From the NCBI RefSeq assembly GCF_937912035.1, contig NZ_CALDPF010000022.1, forward strand, positions 1 through 64,000: a DNA stretch of 64,000 bases, given 5' to 3'. This document shows, piece after piece, positions 62,877-64,000 of this stretch. The DNA comes from an uncultured Bacteroides sp. (GTDB taxonomy: Bacteria; Bacteroidota; Bacteroidia; Bacteroidales; Bacteroidaceae). The position numbers and the translations under genes are program-made. Every line of letters begins with the position of its first letter. The first letter of the stretch is position 1. The notes under the pieces are model-generated. The model ran no database searches. It worked only from the letters and a program-made list of their open reading frames with translations, and had not been told where the DNA came from.

Positions 62877-64000
62877 ATGAAACACTACTTTCTATTAATA
62901 GTATTCATTTCACTTTTTGCATCCTGCACCAATACCGAGAAAAAAATTCCTTCAGGTGCAGAAGACAGAGAAGTATGGATAAACACACTGACAAAGATTG
63001 CAGACCCTGTACTAACAAATCTGGCCAATAACACTCTTAAGAAAAACATGCCGCAAGAATCTCTTGACAAAAAAAGAGTTACTGTATATTCACATCTTGA
63101 AGCTGTAGGCAGAACAATATGCGGAATCGCACCATGGCTTGAACTAGGAGAGGATGAAACAGAAGAAGGAAAACTTCGCGGCAAATATATTGAACTCACA
63201 TTAAAAGGACTGTCTAATGCCGTAAACCCTTCAGCACCGGATTATCTTGATTTCGGAACACCCTCTCAACCACTTGTAGATGCAGCATTCCTGGCACAAG
63301 GTCTTTTGCGTGCTCCCAACCAACTTTGGGGAAGATTTGATGATGTAACTAAAGAACGGATGATTACTGAATTAAAACGTTCTCGTGGAATAAAACCAGG
63401 AAATAACAACTGGTTGCTGTTTGCTTCGATCGTTGAAGCTGCATTATTGGAATTCACTGGTGAATGTGACATGGAAAGACTGACATACGGTGTTAATATG
63501 TTCCGTGACAATTGGTATAAAGGCGATGGAGTATATGGTGACGGTCCTCAATATCATGCAGATTACTATAACAGTTTCGTCATTCATCCTATGTTGACAG
63601 ATGTTCTGAAGATTATGAAAAAACATAATATAGAAGGAGCGGCAGAATTTTTACCTGTACAACAAAAACGTTTTGTCAGATACGCAGAACAGCAGGAACG
63701 CATGATCTCCCCCGAAGGCGCTTATCCGGTTTTAGGACGTTCAATAGCATATCGTGTCGGTGCATTCCACGCCTTGTCAAATGTTGCTCTGGATCACCAG
63801 CTTCCAAAAATTGTTTCTCCTGCTCAGGTCAGATGTGCATTAACAGCTGTTATTTCACGTCAGTTTTCTGCCCCAAATACATTCGATGAGAATGGTTGGT
63901 TACGTGTAGGTTTTGCCGGAAGTCAGCTAAACATTTCAGAAAGATATATAAATACAGGAAGCGTATATTTGTGCACATTTGGTTTTGTAGCGTTAGGTCT
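62877..64000 (+). CDS. DUF2264-family protein (GH154-like), partial at right edge
   Basis: At least 374 residues; the frame is open to the window end. Lipobox LFASC gives a lipoprotein start, and the (alpha/alpha) barrel features include AVGRTICGIAPWLELG, NNWLLFASIVEA and DGVYGDGPQYHADYYNSF. DUF2264 proteins are found in Bacteroidetes PULs and, as far as I recall, correspond to GH154 beta-glucuronidases. It begins 17 nt after GH88, so it is in the same operon and likely processes uronic-acid fragments. Confidence 0.85.
   Translation, partial: MKHYFLLIVFISLFASCTNTEKKIPSGAEDREVWINTLTKIADPVLTNLANNTLKKNMPQESLDKKRVTVYSHLEAVGRTICGIAPWLELGEDETEEGKLRGKYIELTLKGLSNAVNPSAPDYLDFGTPSQPLVDAAFLAQGLLRAPNQLWGRFDDVTKERMITELKRSRGIKPGNNNWLLFASIVEAALLEFTGECDMERLTYGVNMFRDNWYKGDGVYGDGPQYHADYYNSFVIHPMLTDVLKIMKKHNIEGAAEFLPVQQKRFVRYAEQQERMISPEGAYPVLGRSIAYRVGAFHALSNVALDHQLPKIVSPAQVRCALTAVISRQFSAPNTFDENGWLRVGFAGSQLNISERYINTGSVYLCTFGFVALG

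Noticed and set aside
1..64000. Mobile elements, CRISPR arrays, prophage genes or toxin-antitoxin pairs
   Set aside because: No transposase, integrase, Cas, phage structural or toxin-antitoxin motifs were recognized; the two repeat clusters lack CRISPR-like spacers.

Overview
The window comes from a gut-type Bacteroidaceae chromosome (Bacteroides or Phocaeicola). The evidence is a complete SusC/SusD polysaccharide utilization locus (PUL), many lipoproteins with short lipoboxes, serine-type S1 sulfatases, ptb-buk, LytS/LytTR and BlaI/M56 regulation, and repeated promoters with the Bacteroidetes -7 element TAnnTTTG. There are no insertion sequences, phage genes, CRISPR arrays or rRNA. The only RNA gene is a tRNA-Val cut by the left edge.

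Left part (1-25 kb): housekeeping and small operons. A tripartite RND efflux operon (adaptor, pump, outer-membrane channel) runs into a LytS-type kinase and a LytTR response regulator, and its upstream region carries a 21-bp-spaced direct repeat of the kind LytTR proteins bind. Next come a CaCA cation exchanger, trpS, lspA, the lactate-oxidation operon lutABC, a free-standing eukaryote-like carB, an orphan GH95 fucosidase, a likely metal-handling group (HMA protein, TonB-dependent receptor, Cys-rich secreted protein) and the ptb-buk pair.

Middle (25-44.8 kb): a glutamine-amidotransferase/membrane-dipeptidase fusion, a GH109-like oxidoreductase and two tandem small winged-helix proteins. These are followed by a PUL on the minus strand: GH43, a membrane sensor-regulator with a LuxR-type HTH, SusC, SusD, GH144-like endo-glucanase and GH3. 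GH3 + GH144 + SusCD point to beta-1,2-glucan. The susC and GH43 promoters share an almost identical phased TACTT repeat array at the same distance from the -7 box, which ties GH43 to the PUL and gives a candidate operator for the regulator. groES-groEL follows.

45-51 kb: two consecutive BlaI/BlaR1-like modules. Each repressor gene is preceded by two tandem dyads about 21 bp apart, but the half-sites differ (CTACTAA versus TAACTA). The paired M56 peptidases have unusual C-termini made of TonB-system parts: ExbD/TolR-like segments in the first; a SusC-type carboxypeptidase-regulatory-like domain, a TonB C-terminal domain and a plug-like tail in the second.

Right part (51-64 kb): a sulfated glycosaminoglycan degradation cluster arranged divergently. 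PL8 lyase and a sulfatase lie on the minus strand; sulfatase, heparinase II/III-like lyase, two more sulfatases, GH88 unsaturated glucuronyl hydrolase and a DUF2264 protein (cut by the right edge) lie on the plus strand. All four sulfatases are serine-type. No SusCD pair or regulator for this cluster is in the window.
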